A stretch of 64,000 bases of DNA, from assembly GCF_003369915.1 (NCBI RefSeq), contig NC_046675.1, forward strand, positions 18,662,001-18,726,000. The letters run 5' to 3'. A model generated the notes under the pieces. That model did no database searches and had not been told where the DNA came from. It saw nothing but the letters and a program-made list of their open reading frames with translations. The stretch is from Drosophila miranda. Lineage: Eukaryota; Arthropoda; Insecta; Diptera; Drosophilidae. Every line of letters begins with the position of its first letter. Position 1 is the stretch's first letter. Below, piece after piece: positions 1 through 10,989 of the stretch. Both the position numbers and the translations under genes were made by a program.

Positions 1-2985
1 TGTGGTCCCGGTATCTGCATCTGTATCCAATGGATGGGCGAAAGCCGTCCGAAATATTTGAGGTTCTTTCAGGAACTAGGACACGGCTTGCACGCGCACC
101 AAATCAAAATATGAATTTGTATATTTATACAACAGAAATGTCAAGCAAGTCGAACCCGACCCCTGCCCGGTCACCCTGACTCCCCGCCGAGGTCTATTTG
201 CGTCCAGTTAACGCGCAGAGGCCATAAAAGAAAGCCGTCCGTGCGTCAAACTGAAAACGGTATCAGTGCAGCTACCAGGGAGCTCCCAGGGAGCGGGGAC
301 CGAGAACCAGGGCTCGGAGCTGAGATTCAAATTTTCCGTTTAGCATCCTCTTGCGTCTTATGGTCCCGTTCTGGCTTACAGAATTCGTTTTATGTTTTTA
401 TTGCATATCTACGCATATTGCCCCTCGATGCTGGACTGATTTATGATGGCGACGGTTGGACGAACCGAGTCGAACCGAACCCTTTCCACACACAGAACGG
501 GTCGCCGTCTCTGTCTCTGTCTCTGCATATTCAAAACTCAAACAAAGGGCGAAGAGACCGTGAACAATGAAATTAGAGCAACACATTGAGGGTGTATTGA
601 CATTGACGACAAGGAATAGGAACCGGTCATGGGGATGCCAAGAGATGCACAAACTGATATTTTGTGTGTTCGGGTTCAGCTTATAAAACTTTCTAAAATA
701 GTCCCTTGCCTTCCTGCACGGTGCTAGACTTTGTTTTCAACGTTTAAATTCAACAAGAAAATTTCGAATTGGGGTTTTCTATATCTTATGTATATATATG
801 TCCAGTTTTGTCCAGGCACTAGATCCCCGCAGCACAATTTCATTTTGATGAGATCAGCAGCACTAAAGACCAACTAATAAGCACAGAAACATCGAATGGA
901 TGGATGTAATGGAATGTATCCTATCCGAGGCATGAAAAAGTTTAAAGAAGAGATAACAGAACACCAGAGAAACGACAAGAGGCCACCTCAGCCAGCAAAA
1001 AGGCATAAAAAATCATACACAAACACAGACGGAGTGGAGAGTGGCTGCCCAACCTTCATGCCTATAAATCCATCGAAATAATGGATCGGATAAGGGGCGC
1101 GCATTCGAGATGAGTTCCAGTCGCGCCGCCAAGTGGGTTGAGTGCCCACACGATGGCCGGCCTGCAGATACAGATACTGGGACAGACTGGCGGACAGACT
1201 GGCGGACAGTCTACTCCCAATCAAGCTGCTGAGCCACCACAACGAATTGAGGAGGAATGGAGAGGCAGGGCACGAAATGGGGGCAGGCAATCGCGGGCCC
1301 TGCCTCGTCGTCTATATCTCATGGATACACTTGGCTTGGCTCGGTTCAATGCTCGCTTCCACATGCGAACATCTGCATCAGCGACAAAAACAGCTACAGA
1401 AACAGAAACAGAAACATCAACAGAAACGGAAATGGCAGCGACAACCAAGGAGGAAAATGGCAAATGGTAAATGGCAAATGGCAACAACAAACCAACCCAA
1501 ACTATGGCAAAATGCGAGCGCATCGAAAGTGGCTTTAACCCCTGCCCGGGACCATGCCACGGCCACATGCCGCCATTGCCATCTGAGGACGTCTCACCAC
1601 CAACCCGAATTCGTTCTCGCTCCCATCCTCATCAAAAATTCCAAATACGTTTCAAATTTAATATGTGCATTTATCTCAGACCCCAGCTCGCAGTTTCTCC
1701 ACTGATTGTGGGCTTGGATCGGGGAGTGGCAGGAGCAGGAACAGGAGCCGGGGCAGGGTTTCAGAGCCACTGTAATTCTCCACTCCTTTACCTTTCCTTC
1801 CTTTATGGGGCTTAAATATGTATAACCCCAGGGCTCCGTACGTGTCTGAGCTTGCGTTGGATGCGAGTATAATATTTCGACTAAAAATTCACGCCCTGCG
1901 TTATTCTATCAACACCTCCGCATTGTTGTTGTCGTCGCTTGCCTCTCCAGCGCCATCATAATCACCGAGCGATGGCGGACACGCATACGAAATGAGATTT
2001 GTGGCAGCCAACTCGGAGCTGGGAAGGGACCGCGACCGGGACCGGGACCATGACTCATAGGCGGGGGGGCAGCTGAGGCGGCGGGGATTACGGCTAAGTC
2101 CCGAGCTAAACTCACGTGTTGGCTGCGGGTATGCACATGTGTGTACATACTTACATATTTCTATATAAAATTCCTCCTTGCTTATTCATGAGAAGAGCTT
2201 CGGAGACGGAGACACAACTAAAAAAATAAACCCAACTAAACTGAAAAGTTGCATGTACTCGTAGAACAGGAATGCCTGAATATACTTAAAAGTAACCCTT
2301 TTTTATTGTCAACGCAATTATTGCAATTATAGTCTCCAAGTGGAATTAATCATAAGAAGTATTACTACTAAGATTGGGTATATGCATACTTCAAGTCTTA
2401 TATAAAAAAATATAACATCGAAATCAAATATCTATATATCTGTTACATCACTTGAGAATGGCTGGTCCGATTTGGCTCAAAAGAAAATTTATTTTTTTTA
2501 AATCTTAGACGTAGTAGGCGAAGAGGCAATTTCGTAATCAGAGATCAGTGCCAAACTCGAGATATTATTCAATCAATCAATCAAATGAGTTATCCTCATT
2601 TCTTATCCGTGCAACCCCACAACGTGCGCCACAGCGAAACGTGGCATGTCCCGCTAGTAGTATGTATGTATTAACCAATATAGAATATCTTATACATATG
2701 CCATACAATCGTTATCTTATTAGGGACTTCGTAATTAATCATCTATTATCATCCATTCACTCTGTAGCGATTGGCTTGGCTGATTCATTCAGTTCCCTAA
2801 GAGTTAAGTCCCTTACAACACTTGGTGCAAATGCACCGTCTTTGCCGTCTGAATATCATAATCGGCTCAGCATTGAGTCCAAAGTTGACATTTCAAGCGG
2901 CCACAGAAAGCGAAAAATTAACCAAACCAAGAGAAACAGAAACAGAAACGGAATTATAGTTCGTGTAATGAAGTTATTACGAGTC
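1..2985. other. Non-coding stretch, no gene recognised
   Basis: I see no convincing gene. Open frames here run through simple sequence: an ACAGAA-rich run near 1390-1430, and AAATGGC-type repeats at 1455-1485. GC-richer blocks alternate with AT-rich blocks such as 2280-2530, and the motif TTTATGG or its complement CCATAAA recurs, as it does across the first 30 kb. This pattern is common in fly regulatory or intronic DNA. I cannot say which gene it would serve. Confidence 0.5.
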
Positions 2986-3369
2986 TTAATGTTGAAATTT
3001 ATGCGCGGCCATTAAAAATCGAAAGACACGTTTTTCGAATATTTTAGCTGTTGCCGTCGCATAAATTAGGCGACGTGACTTGTTTTCGCCGGCCGATAAC
3101 GAACCGGGGTCCGACGCTGGGCGAGTCGAGGGGAGGCGAGGCTTACCTTGCCAGTGCAGCCGAGGGAAGGTGGGCGTGTGTAACTCCACATCGACGGATA
3201 TCAGCCATAACATCGCTGGTGCTGAATTAACAATGCAAATTCTGAGCTCGGACTTAATCGAAGTGAGCAAAATGGAGTCGGAGCCGAGACGCCAATACAC
3301 TCCCTTGGGCAGCCGGGAGACAAGATCAGGTTGCCCTAGCTGCCGCACTCGCCCCAGCCAGACCTCCAT
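2986..3369 (-). CDS. Candidate small ORF, 127 residues, unproven
   Basis: An ATG at 3369 opens a frame of 127 codons that begins MEVWLGRVRQLGQPDL and ends at a stop at 2986. The first 75 codons use CTG, GTG, GAG and CGG heavily, as fly coding sequence does. A strong donor-like site (CAAG|GTAAGC) follows residue 75, near 3145, so the 5' part could be a first exon and the AT-richer remainder intron. I recognise no domain. The opposite strand is also open over most of the same interval (about 3080-3469), which weakens the case for either frame. I cannot assign a function, and an open frame of this length can occur by chance in 64 kb. Confidence 0.18.
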   Translation of the reverse strand: MEVWLGRVRQLGQPDLVSRLPKGVYWRLGSDSILLTSIKSELRICIVNSAPAMLWLISVDVELHTPTFPRLHWQGKPRLPSTRPASDPGSLSAGENKSRRLIYATATAKIFEKRVFRFLMAAHKFQH

Positions 3370-3469
3370 CGCGATATCCGTGGAGCGGTTTGGGCGAGCT
3401 TTCAAGTCACTCGATGCGACGGCTATGCTATCGAGGCGAACTTTGTTGCAGGTTGGCGGAACATATTAA

Positions 3470-6400
3470 TTGCATTTTATTGGCCTGGGCATGGGACTGT
3501 GGCTGAGACTGAGACTGCGGCTGAGACTGAGAGTGAGTTTGGGGCTGAGACTAAGACTGAGACCGACACTACTTGCAATTTAATAACGTGCATTAAAATC
3601 ACAGATTTATAGCTACACGCAATCCGATTTCACGACTGCGATTGCGATGGCAATGGCTCGGAAACCGCATTGGCGGTAGTATTGGCGGCCCACTCCAGGA
3701 ACGAAGCGGAGCCATTCTTTTAGCTGGTTTGAACAGCTGGCGACCGTCCGACTTGCATATGGACGAGGCCTCCTGGCTCTCTTCCTTTTCATCAAGCTGT
3801 CGTGGGGTTATAGAGCCATTAAACAAACGCCAAGATAATTAAAATAGCTGAAAGCCTTCGAAATTCCTTGCTGCAAAACGGCAAAACGCCGCTTTTGCCA
3901 AATTTCATTAAACATTTTAATTGCCACCATTTTGTGCCAGCAACTTTTGTTTCAAATTATTTGCATTCCGATTCCCAGAAAATGAAAAACGATTTAATTT
4001 GCCGCAGACACCCGGGAATGCTTTTCGTAAAGGCAACGTAAAGGGGTTCGTTCCTTGCCCAAGACCCTTCGTCCCTTTTCCGTAATCACTTCCACACGCA
4101 ACCCACCCAGCCAGGCGCCCAATTTCAATTCCAATTCCGACTTCCAGCTCCATTCCGGGTCCGTCTCCGTCTCCGTCTCCGCCTCCAACTGCGATATTTG
4201 CCCAAAGAAAACACGCAATTTTAAAACAAGCCTCACGCATCTCCCAACCACACAGACACACCCCGTCGACAAGGGTTTCTCTTTCTGGGACCCAGGACGA
4301 GGACGTTGACGAGAACGAGGACTGTGCTAGGCGGTGGTGGCTCGGTGGGTTCGGGTGATGGGATTAAAGCGCGAAATGGCCCAAGGACTCCAACCACCAT
4401 TCGCTTGAAACTCTGATTTTGCGTTTCCCCCATTCGATTGCGTAACTTTCATTTTGCGGAGCGTGGGCTGTATCTCTTGCTCATTGTAAATATATAATAT
4501 CCGGAGAGTGTGTTCTTCTAACAACAGCCGCACTCTAAATTTAGCCCCAGCCCCACCCGCACACCAAAAATACAGATGGAGTGACATGGAAACACTAACG
4601 CATGCACATTTTTGAATGTAAACAAAATTAGACAGACATGATTATTTTTGTGCCTCGGAACATCAAATAAATTGGCTCTCCCAACAATAGGGGAGACCTG
4701 AAGGTCCGGGGTTTGTTCATTTTTTCGTCGTCACCATCAAAACCCAGATGCCAACATTTAGACAATCCCACCAAACACAAGAAGCTTGATAGAAAAAATA
4801 AAGATAAAAACCAACCAACTTCGGCGTTGGAAGCTCATAGAATGTACCTAAAAACAGAAATGTTTAAGTTTCAAAACTGAGAAAATACATATCTTCCACT
4901 TTCTCAAAGCGTTGTTGTACACATTGTTCAAATTTGATTTCTTTTTGCCGATTGGGCTGATTCCATCCACTTGAAACTTTTTTGATGCACAACATATGTA
5001 AGTGATTTTAGAAACATACTAAATGCGTAGAATATTCATTTAGCCTTAGCACATTTGTACAACTTTCGAAGCTTTGCAAAAAAGGTATGAGTTGGATGAA
5101 TGAGAATATAGCCAGCCGATGCCAATTTGGGGCACCAACGAGAGGCAGCATACATACATATATTCATACATACAAACGTACATACAAACATCCAAGCATC
5201 GAGAAGTCGACAAGAAGAACACCTCACGGACGGTGTGCCATATGCGGCCGCAGCGGAAGTCAGAGTCAGAGGCAGACGGACGGCGGACTGCGGACAGCGC
5301 CTTGGGGCAAATGCGGAGCAGTCGCCGGCTGAGCGATTCTGTCACTTCCACGAAACTGACAACGGCCGAGTTTCCCTGGGAATTCAATTTGCGGCAAATG
5401 GAAATGGAAATATTCGCGAGCCAAGCAGCAAAGCGGTGAGCAACGCAACGCAACGCAACGCAACGATGGGAGGCAAAGCAAAGTTGTTGCCACGCTGCAG
5501 AACTTCTTGGAAGTCGAATTTCTTCTGTACGTGCACACCCGGTACGGTCCGTTCATTTGCCCTCTTCCTTAGAGCCACGCCACTCACATGCATTCTATTC
5601 CCACAACACGGTTCAAATCGACAATCCCGAGTCCGCTGGATAACATAACTCTGTATTCCTCCTTCGCTCCGCCACCAGCAGCAAAAAAAAGCAGTTGTTG
5701 AAGCATAAGACATGTCCCGAGGGGACTGGCGGAATAAGCGCTGGGGCACCAACGAGCGGCTCAAACTCTCCAACAATTGCAGTCGAAATTGTCCGAAGAT
5801 AAAAACAAACAAGTTGGATGAAGGAGGAGGCTGGACGGGGCGGGGCGGGCCGAGCGCTTTTGTCAACCAATGATGTGAACGTCCCTTTGTTTGTCGTTGC
5901 TCCATCCACAATCTCCAGTTTTCCTTTATCTGCGGTCTATTTTACCTCCCCAATTAAACTGTCCCAGATTGTCCTCTTTAAGTAAAACAAAACTTCCACA
6001 AATGGGATACTGATACGATAAGTCAGGCTACTTCTGCTTTGAAAATGTGTATTTACTCATTTTCAAGATGATACAATTACATGATGAATTGTCAATCTGA
6101 GGACTATGTTATAATCACTAAATAAGAAAGATTCATCTTCGGCAATGTTCTTGTTAGTCAACAGTCTATAGTCAGTATATACATACATACTGTGAACTTA
6201 TTAATGCAATTTATACAATGTATTTTTTATGTCGTTTGGTCGTTTGCAATTAAAAAAAAAAAACAAAGAAAAATTCATTAAAATCGATTGAGCCGTTTCC
6301 ATTTTTCTTTAAACTTTTTTTTTACATCTGTCTCTTTTTTCTAATAGCACACCAACACCAGCACATTGGTGGAAAGAGGAGTGGCAAAACTATTCAAACA

Positions 6401-6500
6401 AACTTGATTCAGTGTTATCACACCAAAATTTGGTGGCTATAGCTCTTATTGTCTCTGAGAGCTAGGCACATACATATGTACATACATAAACAAGACATAC
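3470..6500. other. Non-coding stretch with simple repeats
   Basis: No gene is recognised. Simple arrays include imperfect GAGACT/GGCTGA hexamers at 3492-3570, TCCGTC hexamers at about 4157-4186, CATA/CAAACATA-type repeats at 5144-5195, and (CAACG)5 at 5441-5465. The interval 5220-5900 is GC-rich and open in several frames on both strands. The competing frames overlap, no splice pattern is consistent, and no domain is recognisable, so I treat it as non-coding. Confidence 0.5.
5441..5465. repeat. Pentanucleotide microsatellite (CAACG)5
   Basis: Five direct copies of CAACG stand in a row, flanked by unique sequence. Confidence 0.9.
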
Positions 6501-6680
6501 AAACAGATATTGCTATATCGACTCAGCTATTGATGCTGATCAAGAATATATATACTATATACATATATATACAACCATACACTTTCAATATAAATCTTAA
6601 ATAACAGTATACTCTTCGAGTTGGTACTCGAAGTATACCTTATGGTATAGCTCAGCTGTTTTTGCTGCCAAGGTTCAGAT
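6500..6680 (+). mobile_element. Decayed DINE-1/SGM-like Helitron pieces
   Basis: The interval holds phrases shared with the other copies in this window: TATATCGACTCAGCTATTGA followed by TGATCAAGAATATATATACT, then an element-end-like CTCTTCGAGTTGGTACTCG. Coding capacity is nil. Family naming rests on the remembered DINE-1 consensus and should be confirmed by library search. Confidence 0.55.
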
Positions 6681-6785
6681 CCTGATCATGAATAATGTAT
6701 TTAAATGCCCAGCCTGCTTCTTTCTGTGCATTACAAACGTCTTTTAAAAATTAATATACCCTCAAAAGTAAATAAAAAACAAAAA

Positions 6786-7300
6786 CGAGGGGGAACGTTG
6801 TGAGTTGCTGCGGACACCGCAACTCTACATTTATACCCGATACTAAGTCAGTATGGCTCTCCTCCGGCAGACGCCGCTAATATTGAACGACACGACAAAG
6901 AGTGCGTGCGAGAGAGATAGAAAATCAGTCTGCGCGTGTCGTCGGGCGCTGCGTAGCCACTGCAAATGCTATACGAAATTTTAAGATATACGTTTTATAG
7001 TGAGATCTAACAGGAGTGCGGATACCAAATTTGGTTACTCTAGCCTTAATAGTCTCTGAGATTTGTGGATGCCACAGATTTTCGCCCTTTGTGGGGGCGG
7101 AAGTGGGCGGGTGCGAAGTTTTGAAATATTCGGACAGACGGACGGACGGACAGACAGACAGGGCTCAATCGACTCGGCTATGGATGCTGATCAAGAATAT
7201 ATATACTGTGGTCGGAAACGATTCCTTCTGGACGTTACAAACATCCATTTTCACCACAAATCGAATGTACCCCAATACTCATTTTGAGTATCGGGTATAA
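6786..7300 (+). mobile_element. DINE-1/SGM-like Helitron, nearly complete copy
   Basis: This is the fullest copy in the window. It starts CGAGGGGGAACGTTGTGAG, then has TATACCCGATACT at 6832-6844. It continues with the GACAAAGAGTGCGTGCGAGA block, the 'gtctctgagatttgtgg' block, the GGGGGCGGAAGTGGGCGGG block and a CGGACGGACAGACAGACAG tract. It ends AGTATCGGGTATA at 7287-7299, the exact inverse of the 6832 motif. Non-autonomous Helitrons of this kind carry no protein genes. Other copies in the window share the same block order. Confidence 0.7.
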
Positions 7301-7662
7301 TTAAGTCTTGTCAAAATTTCATAGAGGCCGCTATTACCAGGGTGCGCCACCTGCAGAAAATTGACTGTAACTATACAATGTAAATTGCGCCCTCTGGCGG
7401 AGATATAGAGGCCAATGCGTATGGGGAGAGAGAGAGAGAAAGAGAGTCTTATACGCACGCTCAGAAAGCATACAGATGTATTACAGTGGAAAAAATAAGT
7501 CAGAAGTCAAATGAAAAGAAAAATTAAGAAAGTATTCATACTAGTAGCCTCAGGATTGTGGCTTTAATAAATTTCATCTTTTTGATTGTCCTGTAGCTGT
7601 ATTTTTCCAAAGACACCTTACACCTTTTTACAGCGAAAACTTTATACATATATTCTTGAACA
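7301..7662. other. Non-coding, repeat-like
   Basis: No gene. A GCGCCCTCTGGCGGAGATAT block at about 7387 partly recurs at 20,669 (GTGCCCTCTGGCGGAGGGAA), and a GA-rich run follows at 7420-7450. These may be further transposon remains. Confidence 0.4.
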
Positions 7663-7765
7663 TCATTAATAGACGAGTCGATATATCCGTGTCTGTTTGT
7701 CCTTCTGTCCGCCCGTCTTGATAAGCGCCTAGATCTCAGAGACTATGACTATATGAGCCAGAGCT
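7663..7765 (-). mobile_element. DINE-like Helitron fragment
   Basis: Read on the minus strand, this carries the family phrases 'gctcatatagtcatagtctctgagatct', a run of GGACAGA-type repeats and the ATATCGACTCGTC block, ending near AAGAATATATG. It is a short 3' fragment. Confidence 0.55.
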
Positions 7766-8930
7766 ACCGATTTTAACGTTCCTTTTTTAATTTCATTATT
7801 TTCAGTGAACTCACACGCACAACGGCAGTATAAACACAACCACGTGCATACATGGACAGGACAGGCCAAGCCATCATGGCCGCCGATGGGGCTGCGCAGA
7901 GCCGTTGTTCTACGCATGTCGACCGACGGCGGCCGATACACAAAATTTCGAGCAGCCAGACCTGAAGCAGATGCACACAAGCTGCGACCCGTTGTGTCGT
8001 TTTTTTCATTGCTTTTTAATCAACTCGTTCAACTGCAGTTGGACTTATGGGGCTTGGGGCAGGACAGGACGTCCTAGCCGCCAGACCGTAAAAGTGAGCC
8101 AAGTGCATTGCGATTAAGAATATTTATGAAATTATTGCCGCAATTACGTCCATTCGAGCTCCCCTCCGAGGTGCGATGTGAGATGTGCGAGGTAACGAAT
8201 GCCAAAACCGCACGCAATGTAGGACGATGTCGATGGCGCTGTTTGATGGCCGATGACTGTGACTGGCGCTAATGACTTTAGTACCTCTCATAAATCCATT
8301 CAAGCACACAAAACGGAATAAGAGCAAGCCGGAAAACGGCAACGGGCTAGGCTGGGCTGGGCATTCATTGAGTGGTTGCGCTATTAAGTGCGCCATCAAC
8401 GATGGCATGGCGCTCAATTGAGGAGATTCCTCCATAAAACGAGCAAACGGCGAAAAGGCAAAGGTCCTTAGCGGGTCGGAATGCACTTAACACCTGATCG
8501 GTAATGAAGTGTGCACGGGATAAAAGCACACAGTCCCGTCCCGCACTCCAGTTCCAGAGAGAACAATGTGTGACTGTATGCTTCTGAAGGAACTATTTAT
8601 TTTTGGAGGGGTATTTCCAGACGCATTCCTAGATTTTATGTTTTTTTATATCACTTTAGTTTGGGAAGCCAGAAAGTGTTCTATATTTCTGAAGTACATA
8701 TACATATGCTCATAGCTTGAGTAATTGTTTTTTTGTTTTGTTTTGAATGAATACCTAAATATTTTATAGTACATTAATATTATAAAGTATATAACTTAAA
8801 AATATTGTATTGGTAGAATAGAACTTATGAAAATGGAAATATTGAGAGAGACCCAGGGGCTTCGCAAACGGTCTTAAAAATGTTTTATGTTTTATATAAA
8901 ACAAATTCAGAATGATTTCCCTTATATCGT
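7766..8930. other. Non-coding stretch
   Basis: No gene recognised. The first 750 bases are GC-richer with TTTATGG/CCATAAA-type motifs. AT-rich sequence begins near 8570. Confidence 0.45.
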
Positions 8931-9300
8931 ATATGGCCATTCCGTCACGAACGTACGTTATACCACTTTTAATGTACAAAAAAGGTAGAAAACAAACATT
9001 TTCCCAACTTTTTTTTTAGGCGATTCGAAAAATGTAAAAGAAGATTACTGTAAGTTTCTATCTAGTATTTACACAGTAAACTATCTCTATTTAGAGAAAA
9101 TAGTAAGGAAAATATGAATACAAATATAAATATAAAACAAATTACCGAAAAATTGAACCTCTTCATATTTTACTAGATTTGAAGATCAAAGTTGATAAAA
9201 CTATATGACAATTGGTTAAATTATTCATATATAGAAAATCATATCGGGACAAAAATATATGGGAATGGGTTTATATTAGCTTTCAGTTATTTGGTCACCG
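8931..9300 (+). repeat. Unclassified AT-rich dispersed repeat, copy 1
   Basis: Collinear short blocks are shared, in the same order and orientation, with 24,818-25,320. They are GAACGTACG; ACAAAAAA plus TAGAAAACAAACATTTTCCC; GTTTCTATC(T/G)AGTA; AGAAAATAGTAA(G/A)GGAA; and GATCAAAG followed by ATTGGTT and CGGGACAAAA. Spacing between blocks differs, as expected for an old repeat with indels. No ORF is present and I do not recognise the family. Confidence 0.6.
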
Positions 9301-10350
9301 TTGACTTTTCCATGGAAATGGCAATATTTATACGATATGTACATACGGCTCCTGTTTAGCTGCTACTTTTTTTAAATTTTAAATATACTATCTTGAAAGA
9401 TAAGAGAAATATTTAGACGATACGATCAAATATTGGTTTAGGAGTTTTTCTTATTTTCATCCAATCAAGAGTAAATCCATCTATAGCTATAAGAAACAAA
9501 GTATTTCCTACATCTTTCCTTTGAGATCAAAATCAATTATTTTGGTATTATTTGGTAAGAAAACATTTTAGAAACCGAGTCGATTTCCCGAAGGTGATTT
9601 TTTCACGTCCAAATTGGGAATATATTTTGTAGTCAGATAAAGATAAGATTAATCTATTTTAATTTGATGGGAAAGCACATGCTAGGTACCTTCATAAATA
9701 TTGGTGAAGCTTATTGTTTTGTTATATTTTAATACATAACTGTACACACCATTTATACAAATTTTAAAACTGTCTTTTCCAGTTTTCAGATTATTTTAAC
9801 AACAATTTTGAATTTCAAATATATTGTTTGAAGTTATTTGGTTGCAGTACAACCGAAGTGACGGGGTATCTAAATAGGCCACGTTTCCCACAATTCAAAA
9901 AAATAAGTACTTATGTATGTATATTACCAGATGGAACAACTCTGAACAACTCTAGTTTCAGCATTCGATGTGGATACACAAACGAAAGGAAAGACCTAGC
10001 ATTGCCCATTTCTGTTATGCAACTTTCAACAGACTGTTCAAGACAGACATCACCAATAGAATTTTGTTTCAGGCCCAGCTGCACAGTCCACGTATTCGAC
10101 ACTATGGACAACCAGACCTTGAAATCTTGTAGAGTTAACACCTTCTCGTAGGCAGGGCAGCCTTGGATCAGTTTAAATACTCGTAATTATTCAAATTTGA
10201 CACACTTCGCATGGACACTTGTCGGGAAGCAGCTGCAGCCGAACGTGTGCATCGATTGGGCCTGACTTACGTGATTTTAGCTGACGGATTTATTCGCTCT
10301 TTGCCAGTCTGTGTTCCGTGTGACTTGCTAACCACAAGCTTGCAATTTAG
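9301..10350. other. AT-rich non-coding stretch with one cysteine-rich open frame
   Basis: No named gene. An open frame runs on the plus strand from about 9828 to 10,151. It is cysteine-rich, but its first ATG lies some 60 codons in. It is discussed as a finding. Confidence 0.4.
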
Positions 10351-10467
10351 CCGAATCTGAAGTGCCTGCGGTTCACCGATGGAAGAGGAAGGGGTCCAGC
10401 GACTCCTCACTTTGCCTGAGCTTGTCTAGTTTCGAAGAGCATCTTCTGCCGCGACACTTCACAATGG
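10351..10467 (+). CDS. Candidate internal coding exon, gene unknown
   Basis: A 117-base open segment lies between an acceptor-like TGCAATTTAG (ending 10,350) and a donor-like ATGG|GTAAAT (GT at 10,468). Its frame reads ESEVPAVHRWKRKGSSDSS and then a leucine/serine-rich run ending LLPRHFTM. The frame is closed soon upstream of the acceptor, and beyond the donor it runs into CT-rich simple sequence, so the splice borders fit the open region. I recognise no domain. The ATG at 10,464 could instead be a start codon at the end of a 5' exon. A partner exon is not identified. Confidence 0.22.
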
Positions 10468-10734
10468 GTAAATATCACTTTAATCGGGGGCTATTATTCG
10501 CAATGGCAGGCAACGGAGGGCGAGTGGGGGTTTTCTCGTGGATTTGTTGTTCCTGTTTTGTTGGACACTCAATGGCGATTTGGGCCTGTGCTCCGTCTCC
10601 GCTCTCGCGCGCTGTGATCCGCTGTACACTAACAAGAAGTTTACGACCAAATGCCATAAAATCCGTTGTAAAAAGTCGACGAGGCTGGAAAATGTGTTTT
10701 CCGTTTGCTGCTGCGCCTCCGCTCCACTCACGCG

Positions 10735-10755
10735 TCTCTCTCTCTCTCTCTCTTC
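10735..10755. repeat. (CT)n microsatellite
   Basis: A CTCTCT run lies in a pyrimidine-rich interval (10,690-11,120). Such GA/CT runs can bind GAGA factor in flies. The long open frames through this interval are products of low complexity. Confidence 0.7.
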
Positions 10756-10989
10756 TGCGCCTTCTTCTCTGCGTTGGCTTTTCCCTCGCTTGGCTCTTTG
10801 TGGTTTTCGTCGGTTGGCTCTCGGCGGCTCAGTTCAACTCTCCCTCTCGCTTGCTCCTTCGCATGCTCAGACAGTCAGCATTCGTGCTCCTCTGCTCTCA
10901 GGCAGCCATCTATCACGCTCGCACTCACATACGTGTGTGTATCTGCATCTGTTGGTGTGTATCTCTTGCGTTCGTGTATCTCTAAAATA

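Noticed and set aside
5384..5911. Overlapping 96-175-codon frames on both strands
   Set aside because: GC-rich non-coding sequence with a (CAACG)5 array. The frames contradict each other and none shows a domain.
10362..10985. 207-codon open frame on the plus strand
   Set aside because: Most of it crosses CT-rich low-complexity sequence, and a competing frame overlaps it. Only the first ~35 codons, before a donor-like site, look protein-like.
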